Shown: piece by piece, positions 16,557-24,463 of the stretch
Layout: each line of letters opens with the position of its first letter
Position numbering within the stretch: the stretch's first letter is position 1
NCBI RefSeq assembly: GCF_028649395.1
Contig: NZ_JAQSUW010000007.1
Location: forward strand, 1 to 64,000
Origin: Pseudomonas sp. Gutcm_11s
Lineage (GTDB): Bacteria; Pseudomonadota; Gammaproteobacteria; Pseudomonadales; Pseudomonadaceae
DNA length: 64,000 nucleotides
Reading direction: 5' to 3'
Program-made: the position numbers and the translations under genes
The notes under the pieces: model-generated
What the model saw: only the letters and a program-made list of their open reading frames with translations
Databases searched by the model: none
Told to the model about the DNA's origin: nothing

Positions 16557-17699
16557 ATGATAATTACCTCGAAGCACTTCTTAGATCCGGTTCTACCTGA
16601 ACCACTACCCGGTTCGATTACGGCCGCAGCTGACCAGATATCCGAACAATCCCAGCTCATTTCTTCGCGACTCGCAGCGGTCACAGCGAAAAAACTCTCG
16701 GATCTGCTACGCATTACCAATGCCTACCACTCAAACCTAATCGAAGGGTATTTGGCCGATGTTCATCACTTGCAAAAGGCCCAGCTCAATCCGCCACCCC
16801 ATACTGACCTGGTGGTTCGGCACATGCGCGCACAGCAAACGCTTGAGCAGGCAGTGTCGTCGTTTCCGGGCAACACATTCGGAGAGATCTTTGCCCCCGA
16901 ACTGATTAGCCAAGTCCACCACGAATTGTTCGATGGAGAGCCCGCAATGGTGGATCCGGGGCGACTTCGAGCAGGCGCCAGTGAACAGGTACAGATCGGG
17001 CGGCACATTGCTCCGCCAGCCTCCTTGGTGCTTCCGATGCTGCAGCATTTGCAGCACCACTTCGGACGCATTCAGGATCCCCGTAGGCAGGTGGTCGCTG
17101 TGTTAGCAAACCATCACCGGCTGGCACTGATACACCCCTTCCTCGACGGAAATGGGCGCACCACTCGAATGCTGACCCATCTCCAGCTGGCATATCTAGG
17201 TCTCAAACCAGAAGTGTGGTCACTCTGCCGCGGTCTGGCCTACCAACGGACTGACTACTATCGACACTTGGCTCTTGCTGATCGACCGCGTGAAGGTGAC
17301 TACGATGGAAGAGGCCAACTATCTAGACGGCATTTTTTCGATTTCATCGAGTTTCTCCTCGATGTGTCGGCCGCTCAGATTCAGTACATCCTGGAGGCAA
17401 TACCCCCCCTCCAACTGCACCAACGGGTCATGGCCACGCTCGCCCAGCCTCAGCAACACAGCTCCGGAATGAAGCTTTCCAGCGCCCAGGCGATTACTGT
17501 GCTTTTCGAACAGGGCTCGATGCCACTGGATGCATTCAAGCTCCTGCTCGGCCTAGGGGATAGAGCAGACGAGGAGGTTCACAGGCTGTCTGAGCTCGGG
17601 CTTATCAACTGCCTTACGGGGGCACCCGTGGTAGAGATCGCACTACCGATCTATTTCGCTGAAATGATTTTTCCCCAGCTCCATGTTCACACCATCTAA
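16557..17699 (+). CDS. Fic-domain protein with N-terminal inhibitory helix
   Basis: A 380-residue enzyme of the Fic family, which usually AMPylates a hydroxyl side chain on a target protein. The catalytic loop HPFLDGNGRTTR is complete at residues 193–204. Residues 59–64 (SNLIEG) match the inhibitory (S/T)xxxE(G/N) motif, placed N-terminally as in class II Fic proteins, so the enzyme should be self-inhibited. The C-terminal third contains a winged-helix-like stretch (SSAQAITVLFEQGSMPLDAF). The target is unknown. Confidence 0.88.
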   Translation: MIITSKHFLDPVLPEPLPGSITAAADQISEQSQLISSRLAAVTAKKLSDLLRITNAYHSNLIEGYLADVHHLQKAQLNPPPHTDLVVRHMRAQQTLEQAVSSFPGNTFGEIFAPELISQVHHELFDGEPAMVDPGRLRAGASEQVQIGRHIAPPASLVLPMLQHLQHHFGRIQDPRRQVVAVLANHHRLALIHPFLDGNGRTTRMLTHLQLAYLGLKPEVWSLCRGLAYQRTDYYRHLALADRPREGDYDGRGQLSRRHFFDFIEFLLDVSAAQIQYILEAIPPLQLHQRVMATLAQPQQHSSGMKLSSAQAITVLFEQGSMPLDAFKLLLGLGDRADEEVHRLSELGLINCLTGAPVVEIALPIYFAEMIFPQLHVHTI

Positions 17700-17723
17700 G
17701 CAATCCACCGAAATGAAGCAGCT

Positions 17724-18998
17724 TTATCCTCGAACACCAATCAGCTCATCCCAGCAGGTGGTATAGCGCTGGCTCAACATTTCACGGCGCATGGCCCACT
17801 TGGGCTTTTCGGGAATTCGTCCTATGCGGATGGCACCACGGCCTTCCTTCAGGTTGATTCGGTCGATCGCAGCCATCAATTGGTCTGCACCAGGTCGAGG
17901 CTTAGGTGCGAAGAGGTCCGGTGTCAGCTCCCCGCGTTGGCTGAGATCCATCAGCAAGATGGAGCACTTTGAAAATGGGTATCCAGGTCGGTAGATCTGC
18001 CCCAGACCTCGCTGAGCGACCGCAAGAATCTCGCGTGTGTCATCGGTGGCCGCCGACAATGCCAGGGTGACCGCATTGGCGTAGCGCGGTCCTTTGAGGT
18101 CGGCCAATTGGGTCTGTAGGCCAACCTGGATGGTGCTGCACAGCGAGGACTGGCTGCGTAGCTTTTCTGCGGCGCGGCTCACGTAGGCGGCCAACGCCTC
18201 ACGGATGGGAGGGAGCTCTGTTTGCCGTTCACCAAACATCTTGCTCGAGCAGATGGCCTCCTTCGGTGGTGGCCCTTCGTGGAGACCGATGCAACTGATC
18301 CCGCGCAGCTCACGGGCGGTTCGCTCCATGGTCACCCCGAACGTGTCCCGAAGCGTGCTGATATCGAACTGGGCCAGATCCCACGCAGTGGAGATGTTCA
18401 GTGCAGCCAGCCTGGCTGCTGAGCGGTGGCCAACACCCCACACCTCACTCACCGGTGCCAGGCGAAGCAGCTTCTCCTGGCGGCTTGGGTCGGTAAGGTC
18501 CAACACTCCTTCGGTGCCTTTCCACTTCTTCGCCGCCCAGTTCGCCAGCTTGGCCAGGGTCTTCGTGGTGCTGATACCCACCCCAACGGGCATGCCGATC
18601 TCGCGTGCAAGGCGGTTACGAATCTGGTGCCCGAGGCCTTCCAGATCAGGCAAGCCAGTCATGTCTCCCCAGGCTTCGTCGATCGAGTAGACCTCAATGC
18701 CAGGCAGCATGTCGGCCATGATCCGCATCACCCGATTGCTGATGTCGGCATACAGCGTGTAGTTGCTCGAGCACGCCACCACGACCTGACGGCGCATCTC
18801 GTCGCGCACCTTGTAGTAGGCCGCGCCCATACCGATGCCGAGGGCCTTGGCCTCGGTGCTACGAGCGATAACGCACCCATCGTTGTTCGATAGCACCACC
18901 ACGGGCCGGCGCTTGAGCGCGGGCCGGCAGATGCGCTCGCAACTGCAGTAGAACGAGTTGCAGTCGATCAGCGCGAACACACGTCCAGAAGTGTTCAT
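17724..18998 (-). CDS. umuC: Y-family DNA polymerase, UmuC/RulB-like
   Basis: A 424-residue error-prone translesion polymerase subunit. The N-terminal catalytic site is visible as FALIDCNSFYCSCERICRP with the metal-binding Asp, then VVVLSNNDGCVIARSTEAKA and YSIDEAWGDM with the second acidic pair. A DUF4113-type C-terminus follows. Its ATG overlaps the stop of the umuD-like gene by 4 nt, giving a umuDC operon behind a LexA box. Such pairs are common on Pseudomonas plasmids and islands (rulAB), where they raise UV tolerance and mutation. Confidence 0.94.
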   Translation of the reverse strand: MNTSGRVFALIDCNSFYCSCERICRPALKRRPVVVLSNNDGCVIARSTEAKALGIGMGAAYYKVRDEMRRQVVVACSSNYTLYADISNRVMRIMADMLPGIEVYSIDEAWGDMTGLPDLEGLGHQIRNRLAREIGMPVGVGISTTKTLAKLANWAAKKWKGTEGVLDLTDPSRQEKLLRLAPVSEVWGVGHRSAARLAALNISTAWDLAQFDISTLRDTFGVTMERTARELRGISCIGLHEGPPPKEAICSSKMFGERQTELPPIREALAAYVSRAAEKLRSQSSLCSTIQVGLQTQLADLKGPRYANAVTLALSAATDDTREILAVAQRGLGQIYRPGYPFSKCSILLMDLSQRGELTPDLFAPKPRPGADQLMAAIDRINLKEGRGAIRIGRIPEKPKWAMRREMLSQRYTTCWDELIGVRG

Positions 18999-19438
18999 TC
19001 TGCGGTTCGGCTGAGCACGAACCGCACCACGCCGAAGATCTCGATAGGTACATCACCATCGAGCTGCACATCCGGTATGTGCGACTCAGCAGCTCTCAAC
19101 CAGCGTCCGCCGAACATATCTCTCATGACCAAGCGCACCTGGTAACCCTCGCTACCCAGGTCGACTACGACCAAGCGGTCATCCACATGGGTAGCCGCTC
19201 GATTAACGAAGAGCTTGTCGCCTTGGAAGATGGCGAAGCCCACCAAGGACATATCCAGCGCCTGCAGAGTCCACATGTGGGGAGCGCCAATCTCGGTGAG
19301 GAGGTCGAGCGACAACCCGAATTCCTTCTCGTCTTCGGCAGGCGATTGGAAACCAGTAATGCGTAGGCCTTCGGCCACATCGGTGAGTAAGCGCTCACGG
19401 AGGTGCTCAGCTCGGGGGAGTATGGAAAGAGATGGCAT
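18995..19438 (-). CDS. umuD: UmuD-like S24-family protein with altered cleavage residues
   Basis: A 147-residue partner of the UmuC-like polymerase. By eye alignment to UmuD, the GF-x-SPA segment and the catalytic Ser (S64, in DMSLVGFAIFQGD) are present. The Cys-Gly cleavage site reads Thr-Gly (28–29), and the catalytic Lys position (VKKL in UmuD) reads VRLV, Arg 102. If the alignment holds, RecA-stimulated self-cleavage may be impaired or changed. The gene follows a perfect LexA box whose centre is 27 nt upstream of the start codon. Confidence 0.85.
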   Translation of the reverse strand: MPSLSILPRAEHLRERLLTDVAEGLRITGFQSPAEDEKEFGLSLDLLTEIGAPHMWTLQALDMSLVGFAIFQGDKLFVNRAATHVDDRLVVVDLGSEGYQVRLVMRDMFGGRWLRAAESHIPDVQLDGDVPIEIFGVVRFVLSRTAE

Positions 19439-19455
19439 CGGAACACCTGAAACTA

Positions 19456-19475
19456 TACTGTATGAATAAACAGTA
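19456..19475. promoter_or_regulatory. LexA (SOS) box upstream of umuDC
   Basis: TACTG-N10-CAGTA, a full match to the gammaproteobacterial SOS box CTG-N10-CAG with an AT-rich centre. It ends 18 nt before the umuD-like start codon and should repress the pair until DNA damage. Confidence 0.92.
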
Positions 19476-19540
19476 TTTGAGATGATCCGACGCTGGTCAA
19501 TCAGAACCGAGAGGTGCGCCGACAGGTGGAATGGGCGGCC

Positions 19541-19750
19541 TCAGTCCTCGACCAACTCAGCGCGGCTGATCTGGATCTGCTTTGGCGCCTCAATGCCCAC
19601 GCGGATATGCCCGTCGCGCTGACCTCGGTGCATGTGGATGGTGATGCCATCGCGCAGTAGCAGCGCGAGTAGTTTTTCGGTGTCGACGCCGGGGTCGATG
19701 GTGAGGCGGATGGTCTCGCCTTCGCGGCGAGTGACAGTCAGAAATCCCAT
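19541..19750 (-). CDS. CsrA/RsmA-family RNA-binding regulator (island-borne)
   Basis: A 69-residue CsrA-like protein, which binds GGA motifs in mRNA leaders to control translation. The first strand (FLTVTRREGETIRLTI) and the last part (HIRVGIEAPKQIQISRAELV) match CsrA closely, including the RNA-contacting Arg of the 'REE' segment, here RAE. The centre is about 8–10 residues longer than in the ~61-residue chromosomal protein. It is a single gene transcribed away from the SRAP gene, which starts 105 bp away. Accessory CsrA copies on mobile elements are thought to retune host regulation. Confidence 0.88.
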   Translation of the reverse strand: MGFLTVTRREGETIRLTIDPGVDTEKLLALLLRDGITIHMHRGQRDGHIRVGIEAPKQIQISRAELVED

Positions 19751-19855
19751 GGCGAAATCCTTTTCCGGTTGGGGAATGTGCGTCCTGCGCGAGCAGTCTA
19801 GAACAGGAAGACGAGCACCGAATGTGCAGCTGCGCGCAGCTCGAGGAGGTAGTCG

Positions 19856-20287
19856 ATGTGCGGAGGTGTTGAGGCCCGCGAGGCTGAGAAGGTCTGGAAA
19901 ATCTATTTCCCCAACCCCAAGTCGGCCCTACCAGTGCTTCTGGAAGGCTCCGGCCAGCTCGATTGGATTCAGTGGGGCCGGCGCAAGGAAGAGCCTGGAG
20001 AAGGTCCACCTGGTGGTTGGGCAAGGCTCATTACTGTGCAGGCCGGCGGTTGGACCAAGTACCGACCTCGGCAAGGGCTGGCAATGGTGCAGCGCTTCAT
20101 GGAAAAGGATGGCAAGCCAGGGGACAAGAACCGACAATCGCACTGGTTTGACGTGCCGGATGGCCAGGCCCTGAAGTGCTTGGTCATCGGGGAAGGCGAG
20201 CAGAAACGGGTGTACATCGTGACTACGGATGCGCCCGCTGAGCTTGCCTGGATCCATGATCGATGGCCGCTGCTTGAACGAGTGTAG
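19856..20287 (+). CDS. Compact SRAP (YedK/HMCES-like) protein
   Basis: A 143-residue relative of the SOS-response-associated peptidase family, which crosslinks to abasic sites in single-stranded DNA through Cys2. Seen here: MCGG with Cys2 after Met removal; FMEKDGKPGDKNRQSHWFDV (Glu 83), matching the family's GFYEW region; and VYIVTTDAPAELAWIHDR with the catalytic His at 134. The family Asn of 'NAR(S/A)ET' appears to be Trp 55 in WARLIT. The usual length is about 200–230 residues, so this is a reduced form. AGGAGG precedes the ATG. Its position near umuDC supports a DNA-damage role. Confidence 0.75.
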   Translation: MCGGVEAREAEKVWKIYFPNPKSALPVLLEGSGQLDWIQWGRRKEEPGEGPPGGWARLITVQAGGWTKYRPRQGLAMVQRFMEKDGKPGDKNRQSHWFDVPDGQALKCLVIGEGEQKRVYIVTTDAPAELAWIHDRWPLLERV

Positions 20288-20351
20288 CGGCGCTCAGTGC
20301 CCGGCAATGACCATCCAGCCGAACCTGCCCACCCAATACCCCTGAGGCCCC

Positions 20352-21179
20352 ATGACCTGCGCGCATTTGCTGAAGCCCGTTACAGAGATAGTTCTTTCGG
20401 CAGGCAAGTTGCTGGCCGCAGAGTGGGAACGCCCTAAAGGCCCCCGAGGCCAGGGGGACAAGGCAGAGGTCGATGCAGAGATCGAATGCGTACTGCGTAC
20501 CGACTTACTGGCACTACTGGACTGTGATTTCTGGGGTGAGGAGACGGGCACCCACCTGACAGGTCACGAGTACTGCTGGGTGGTTGACCCCAACGACGGC
20601 ACGACTGATTTCCTGCTTGGCCGGAAGGGATCTGCAGTCTCCGTCGGGCTGCTGTGCAACTCAATACCCGTGCTTGGAGTGGTCTATGCCCCGGTCACGG
20701 AAGATCGCGGTCCCGACTGTATCTCCTGGGCGGAAGGATGCAGCAACGTTATTCGCAACGGCCAAGAGGTACTTCCGCATCTTGCCCATGCCAGCTTGGC
20801 TCCTGGCTGTCATGTGCTAGTGAGCACAGCTGCAGCTACCAAGCCCGAACTGAATGCAGAGTTGTGTGCACCAGCTGGCTTCATTCCGATGCCAAGCATT
20901 GCCTATCGACTGGCCCGTGTAGCGGCCGGTGATGCTGTTGCATGTGCATCTCTGGTACCTGTCTCAGCCCATGATGTCGTCGGAGGCCATGCCTTACTAA
21001 TTGGAGCGCATGGCGCGCTGCTCAACCAGAGTGGGGGGCCAATTAGATACGACTCAGAAACTCAGATGACGAAGGTGTCCGAGCGGTGCTTCGGGGGGGG
21101 CTTAAACGCTTGTCGAGAGCTCGTTCATCGAAACTGGGGGCTGCTGTTCAGTGGCGACCGCGATATCCGCTTCGACTAA
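20352..21179 (+). CDS. Inositol-monophosphatase-family phosphatase (CysQ-like)
   Basis: A 275-residue Mg-dependent phosphatase of the FIG/IMPase superfamily. Metal-binding motifs are FWGEETG near residues 58–64 and VVDPNDGTTDFLLG near 77–90. A C-terminal motif is weaker: SAHDVVGGHALLIGAHGALL, where the family has (W)D-x-x-(A/G)-x-x-x-(I/L). The substrate could be an inositol phosphate, 3'-phosphoadenosine 5'-phosphate or another sugar phosphate. It follows the SRAP gene by 64 bp on the same strand. Confidence 0.82.
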   Translation: MTCAHLLKPVTEIVLSAGKLLAAEWERPKGPRGQGDKAEVDAEIECVLRTDLLALLDCDFWGEETGTHLTGHEYCWVVDPNDGTTDFLLGRKGSAVSVGLLCNSIPVLGVVYAPVTEDRGPDCISWAEGCSNVIRNGQEVLPHLAHASLAPGCHVLVSTAAATKPELNAELCAPAGFIPMPSIAYRLARVAAGDAVACASLVPVSAHDVVGGHALLIGAHGALLNQSGGPIRYDSETQMTKVSERCFGGGLNACRELVHRNWGLLFSGDRDIRFD

Positions 21180-21375
21180 CAGCTGTCCCCGCATGCGTCC
21201 ACTTACAGCCAGATGCTGCTCGACAATTGATATGCACATCAGAATGCAGATTTTTTTGCAGATTTAGCATGATCGGCAAAGCCTTGCAGATCGGTATGTT
21301 CAGCGGTTTACCACATCATTCTGCACATTTTTCTGCACTAATTTTCTTCAATTAACTGACCTTCGCTAGAGATTA

Positions 21376-21395
21376 CTATTGGCCAGAAACCGCCC
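21376..21395. repeat. Dispersed intergenic motif, copy 1
   Basis: CTATTGGCCAGAAACCG. A member of the GCTA(A/T)CGGCCA-N2-AGC family found in intergenic DNA from here to the right end of the window. Confidence 0.5.
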
Positions 21396-21544
21396 GGACC
21401 AGAGCACCGGTTGAAATCAGCGCCCGTCGGGGTCGTTAGTTTGTGGCCGGTGCGAAAGCTCACCAAGAAAAGCGAGACAGCATCATTGGTCGCAACATAT
21501 CTCCAGGCTTGCGGAAAATCCCAGCATAAGAACTAACTAAAAAT

Positions 21545-21578
21545 GAATTATGCGGAATTATGCGGAAATTCATAATTC
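21545..21578. repeat. Direct and inverted repeats GAATTATGCG / CATAATTC
   Basis: Two adjacent direct copies of GAATTATGCG (21545–21554 and 21555–21564), followed by the inverted half CATAATTC (21571–21578). The array lies 59 bp before the AAA ATPase start codon (77 bp before the alternative ATG at 21655). It looks like a protein-binding array, either an operator for that gene or a recombination-related site. Confidence 0.65.
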
Positions 21579-21636
21579 GGTGACTAACCAGTCAATACCG
21601 GCCAGGGACGACAGTTGAGCTCTACCCTTGAGCTTG

Positions 21637-22443
21637 ATGCCTCATAGTGACGTCATGACTGAAATTTTCCGGCGCCCCAAGTTGGCCCAAGAGTTGGCCA
21701 AGCAGCTTCTGAAGCCCTCGGTGTTAGATCTGGGGCTGCGCTCTGGGCTGTTCATGTTTGGGCCTCACGGAACCGGAAAAACCACCTTCTTGATACGTGA
21801 TTTAGCTCCAGCACTGGAGAAAGGCGGAGCGCTGGTTGTTTACGTTGATCTATGCAGCGCGCCTCAGCGCAGTTCCCAAGACATGGTTGAAGAGGCTATT
21901 CGAGAAGCCCTGAGCGAGAGGGAGAGCGAAGCTCTCGGATCCGAGCTCGACATTGTGATCGATGGTCTGGGGATGCCAGGAGGAGCAACGATCGCGGAGG
22001 TACTTAAGACGCAGGTCGATCGAGCCAAATCCGATATCGTTTTGATTATCGATGAAGCACAGGAAGCAGCATCCACCCAGGAGGGACAAGGGATCATGAA
22101 AGCCTTGAAGGCAGCTCGAGACGCCATAAACATTCGACTGGAGACGCCTGGACATTTCATGCTCATAGGCGCCTGCTCCGACCAGGCCGCGTGCATAAAG
22201 ATGACCACCGATCAAATCCAAGCGTTTTACGGCGCGGTCAACATGACCTATCCCCTTCTGGGAAAGGACTATGTGGCCTTCTTGCTGGCGCGACTTCAGC
22301 AAGAAGGTCACTGCAACCTACCCACGCTGGAAATCGCTGAGCAGCTCTTCAGAGCCGTGCACAGCAAACCTGTAGAACTGATCCGCGCCCTGCTGCAGTT
22401 TCAAGGTCCCACCGCTATAGGCAGTAGCTCGGCAGAGCCATGA
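21637..22443 (+). CDS. AAA-family ATPase, function unknown
   Basis: A 268-residue ATP-binding protein. Walker A is GPHGTGKTT (about 47–55) and Walker B is IVLIIDEAQEA (about 132–142). A candidate sensor region is FMLIGACSDQ, and a small helical lid ends the protein. It resembles TniB-like/AAA_22 ATPases of mobile elements but lacks a partner transposase here. Candidate start codons are TTG 21628, ATG 21637 and ATG 21655; none has a good ribosome-binding site. It is flanked by non-coding DNA on both sides and is probably a single gene. Confidence 0.8.
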   Translation: MPHSDVMTEIFRRPKLAQELAKQLLKPSVLDLGLRSGLFMFGPHGTGKTTFLIRDLAPALEKGGALVVYVDLCSAPQRSSQDMVEEAIREALSERESEALGSELDIVIDGLGMPGGATIAEVLKTQVDRAKSDIVLIIDEAQEAASTQEGQGIMKALKAARDAINIRLETPGHFMLIGACSDQAACIKMTTDQIQAFYGAVNMTYPLLGKDYVAFLLARLQQEGHCNLPTLEIAEQLFRAVHSKPVELIRALLQFQGPTAIGSSSAEP

Positions 22444-22816
22444 CTCCTCCTTAGCCTTGTAGAAATTTATATCCAGCTAGTGTCCAGCTGCCTAGTGAGG
22501 GGCTGCAACCGGCCAAAAGCAGAAATTGGCTGACATATTCTCTGTAGATCTCGTGGTGTCTAGTATGTCCGGGGCGGTTCACAGCTCTCTTTAAACAAGA
22601 CTCCCTGGGCCGGCGAGGTGGCGTACAGCAGTTCTTGGATAAAGAGGTCTTTCCGCTTTCTAACCCTAAAAATTTCCCCTCCGAGGGTGATGTGGATTTC
22701 AATCTAGGCACGCAGTAACTTACCTGTACTTGTCGAATTTTGTTGCCGTCGCTAGTTGAACTCTACGAGCTCTACTATGTATCTTAAAGCCACATAGCCC
22801 GGAACTAGGAATTACC
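22444..22816. other. Intergenic region before the second mvaT
   Basis: 373 bp with no credible gene. It contains one dispersed motif (22503–22527) and, near 22,690–22,815, the presumed AT-rich promoter of the mvaT paralogue. Confidence 0.4.
22503..22527. repeat. Dispersed intergenic motif, copy 2
   Basis: CTGCAACCGGCCAAAAGCAG followed by AAATT; same family as the copies at 21376, 27340 and 47571. Confidence 0.5.
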
Positions 22817-23173
22817 ATGTCGATTGTCGCCGAATACAACGCCCTAAAAGCCCAGATCGCGGAGCAGCAAAAGCGTCTCGAAGCCCTTCAAGGCGACGAA
22901 AAACTGAAGAAAGAAATCGACTTTGAAACCAAGCTGCGCGCTCTGCTGGCCGAGTACGGCTACTCCCTGAAAAACGTTATTGCCCTGCTCGATCCTAAGG
23001 CAAGCAAAGGTGCTGTAGCACCCGTGAGAGGGGCTCGTCGGGAGCGCACCCTGAAAACCTACAAGAACCCGAACAACGGTGAGATCGTCGAAACCAAAGG
23101 CGGCAACCACAAGGTGCTTAAGGCTTGGAAAGAGCAGTACGGCGCTGAAAAAGTCGAAAGCTGGCTGCAGTAA
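22817..23173 (+). CDS. Second MvaT-family silencer (accessory paralogue)
   Basis: A 118-residue MvaT/MvaU-type nucleoid protein. It has an N-terminal coiled coil (AEYNALKAQIAEQQKRLEAL), a basic linker (ASKGAVAPVRGARRERTLK) and a DNA-binding domain with ETKGGNHKVLKAWKEQYG. The GGN minor-groove loop is intact. It is clearly related to, but distinct from, the core copy at 2280–2657, with a shorter linker. It stands alone between two non-coding regions and has its own terminator. It may mix with host MvaT and silence the AT-richer cassette to its right; that is inference. Confidence 0.92.
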   Translation: MSIVAEYNALKAQIAEQQKRLEALQGDEKLKKEIDFETKLRALLAEYGYSLKNVIALLDPKASKGAVAPVRGARRERTLKTYKNPNNGEIVETKGGNHKVLKAWKEQYGAEKVESWLQ

Positions 23174-23189
23174 GCTGCGCTAGTTCAGA

Positions 23190-23212
23190 GGGCCGCATAA
23201 GCGGCCCTTTTT
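23190..23212 (+). terminator. Rho-independent terminator of the second mvaT
   Basis: GGGCCGC, 4-nt loop, GCGGCCC, then TTTTT, starting 16 nt after the stop codon. Confidence 0.9.
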
Positions 23213-23293
23213 GTTTCCAGGGTGACCATGAACCGCCCGAAGCAGCTCAACCTCAGAGGCTGGAACTCAAGCCAAGCTCCAGCTTGACGAGCA

Positions 23294-24295
23294 TCAATCT
23301 GCTGCAGCCCTGTCGTAGTGCGCTTTGATCTCCGCAAGAGCTCCTTCGCTGAAGGCAGCGGTGGCAGCAAGAATCTCTGAATCAGCGATGTCAGGGTCTC
23401 CAGCTACATCCCCCGCCTCTGTCATTCCGATGGACAGCTGAATGGCAACGTCGTCATTAGGAATGGCAAGAATTGCCGAGCGATCACCAACTGGTAACGG
23501 CACTGCACCCTTCTTAGGCACAGAGACGACTTTCCCACCGAGAGGAATATCCTTGACGGTCAGCGTTGCGGTACCGATATCGCGAAGCTTTATGTCATTG
23601 CCGGAGGGCTTCACCACTGCCGTGCCAGTGACTGCTACGGAGATACTGATCTTCCCATTTTCACGACCCAACAGGCTGCAATCCCCCGTGCACTTAGTGA
23701 GGGAGACACTGTTCTTAGCCATGGCATAAATTGGCACTAGCCGTAGCGTATTCAGTTGATGCTCAACCCGCATCAGAACTAGGGCGCTCGGTTTGGGCTC
23801 CGGTCGTATTTCATTGCCATCCGCAACTTTTGAGGTAGGGGCAATCCCACTGCCATCGGCATGCAGATCAATAGATGGCCCTCGGTAAGCGATCAGGCAT
23901 TTAGCCTCTCTTAGATCTTTGCCCGAAACCACCGACCTGAACGCGGTCGACTTCGAAGATTGGGCTTTGACTTTCTTCACGTAGTTAGCTGCAGCTTTGC
24001 CAGCCGCATCAATTACGACTCGCGCTGCAATGGGAGCCCAGATAGCTGCGGATGCAGCAGCAATACCCGAAGGGGGGGCGCAGACGGCAGCAACCTCTGG
24101 ATCTACAAGTATCTGTTTCTTGTCCTGGCTTTCCGTCACCCAAATTGGGTAACGCCCCTGCGTTGCCCCAATTAGTTGGAGGATTCCTACATCGGTCTTA
24201 GGCGCTGAAGGCTCAATCTTTGGAGTGGTAAGAATCTTCATCGTCTCGCAACCTGCCAGCAGTAGCAGCGAGAAAAGCAGAACGACCAGTCTCAT
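23294..24295 (-). CDS. Hypothetical lipoprotein
   Basis: A 333-residue secreted protein. The N-terminus MRLVVLLFSLLLLAGCETM is a textbook lipoprotein signal with lipobox LLAGC. AAGGAGCG precedes the ATG at 24295, which I prefer over a longer frame reaching 24358. An Ala-rich region near 80–100 may be a second hydrophobic helix. The rest is predicted mixed strand with no motif I recognise (VTGTAVVKPSGNDIKLRDIG). It is divergent from the peptide gene at 24464. A role in immunity or export for that cassette is possible but unsupported. Confidence 0.78.
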   Translation of the reverse strand: MRLVVLLFSLLLLAGCETMKILTTPKIEPSAPKTDVGILQLIGATQGRYPIWVTESQDKKQILVDPEVAAVCAPPSGIAAASAAIWAPIAARVVIDAAGKAAANYVKKVKAQSSKSTAFRSVVSGKDLREAKCLIAYRGPSIDLHADGSGIAPTSKVADGNEIRPEPKPSALVLMRVEHQLNTLRLVPIYAMAKNSVSLTKCTGDCSLLGRENGKISISVAVTGTAVVKPSGNDIKLRDIGTATLTVKDIPLGGKVVSVPKKGAVPLPVGDRSAILAIPNDDVAIQLSIGMTEAGDVAGDPDIADSEILAATAAFSEGALAEIKAHYDRAAAD

Positions 24296-24418
24296 GGAAG
24301 CGCTCCTTGCTCTGATATATAGCCCCTCAGCGTAGATACCATGGCGGCAATGTGCCATTCAGCCCAACTCTCCAACCACCTCTTGCGCATCACGAAATCT
24401 CTGCGCTAGCATGTGAAT

Positions 24419-24442
24419 GCCTATCTAGTACATTTGATAGGC
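24419..24442. promoter_or_regulatory. Inverted repeat upstream of the peptide gene
   Basis: GCCTATC and GATAGGC separated by 10 nt, ending 21 nt before the peptide start codon and 10 nt before its AGGAG. It could be an operator or a hairpin in the 5' leader. Confidence 0.6.
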
Positions 24443-24463
24443 TTTCTCAACTAGGAGTTATAC

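Larger units (their letters stand above)
21180..21636. other. AT-rich non-coding region, candidate element end or regulatory region
   Basis: 457 bp without a gene. At 21235–21360 it is clearly AT-rich and repeats TGCAGA or its complement several times (GAATGCAGATTTTTTTGCAG, CCTTGCAGATC, ATTCTGCACATTTTTCTGCA). A dispersed intergenic motif lies at 21376–21395 and a set of short repeats at 21545–21578. A short AT-rich 3' end is a defining part of GInt islands, so this is a candidate right boundary, but the host operon does not resume after it. Confidence 0.45.

Noticed and set aside
19856..20287. First reading of the SRAP protein as lacking its catalytic Glu (Lys 68 in GGWTKY)
   Set aside because: A better alignment puts FMEK with Glu 83 at that position, so the Glu is probably retained.
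22451..22711. 86-residue minus-strand open frame before the second mvaT
   Set aside because: Overlaps a dispersed repeat, no ribosome-binding site, and a composition typical of antisense reading.
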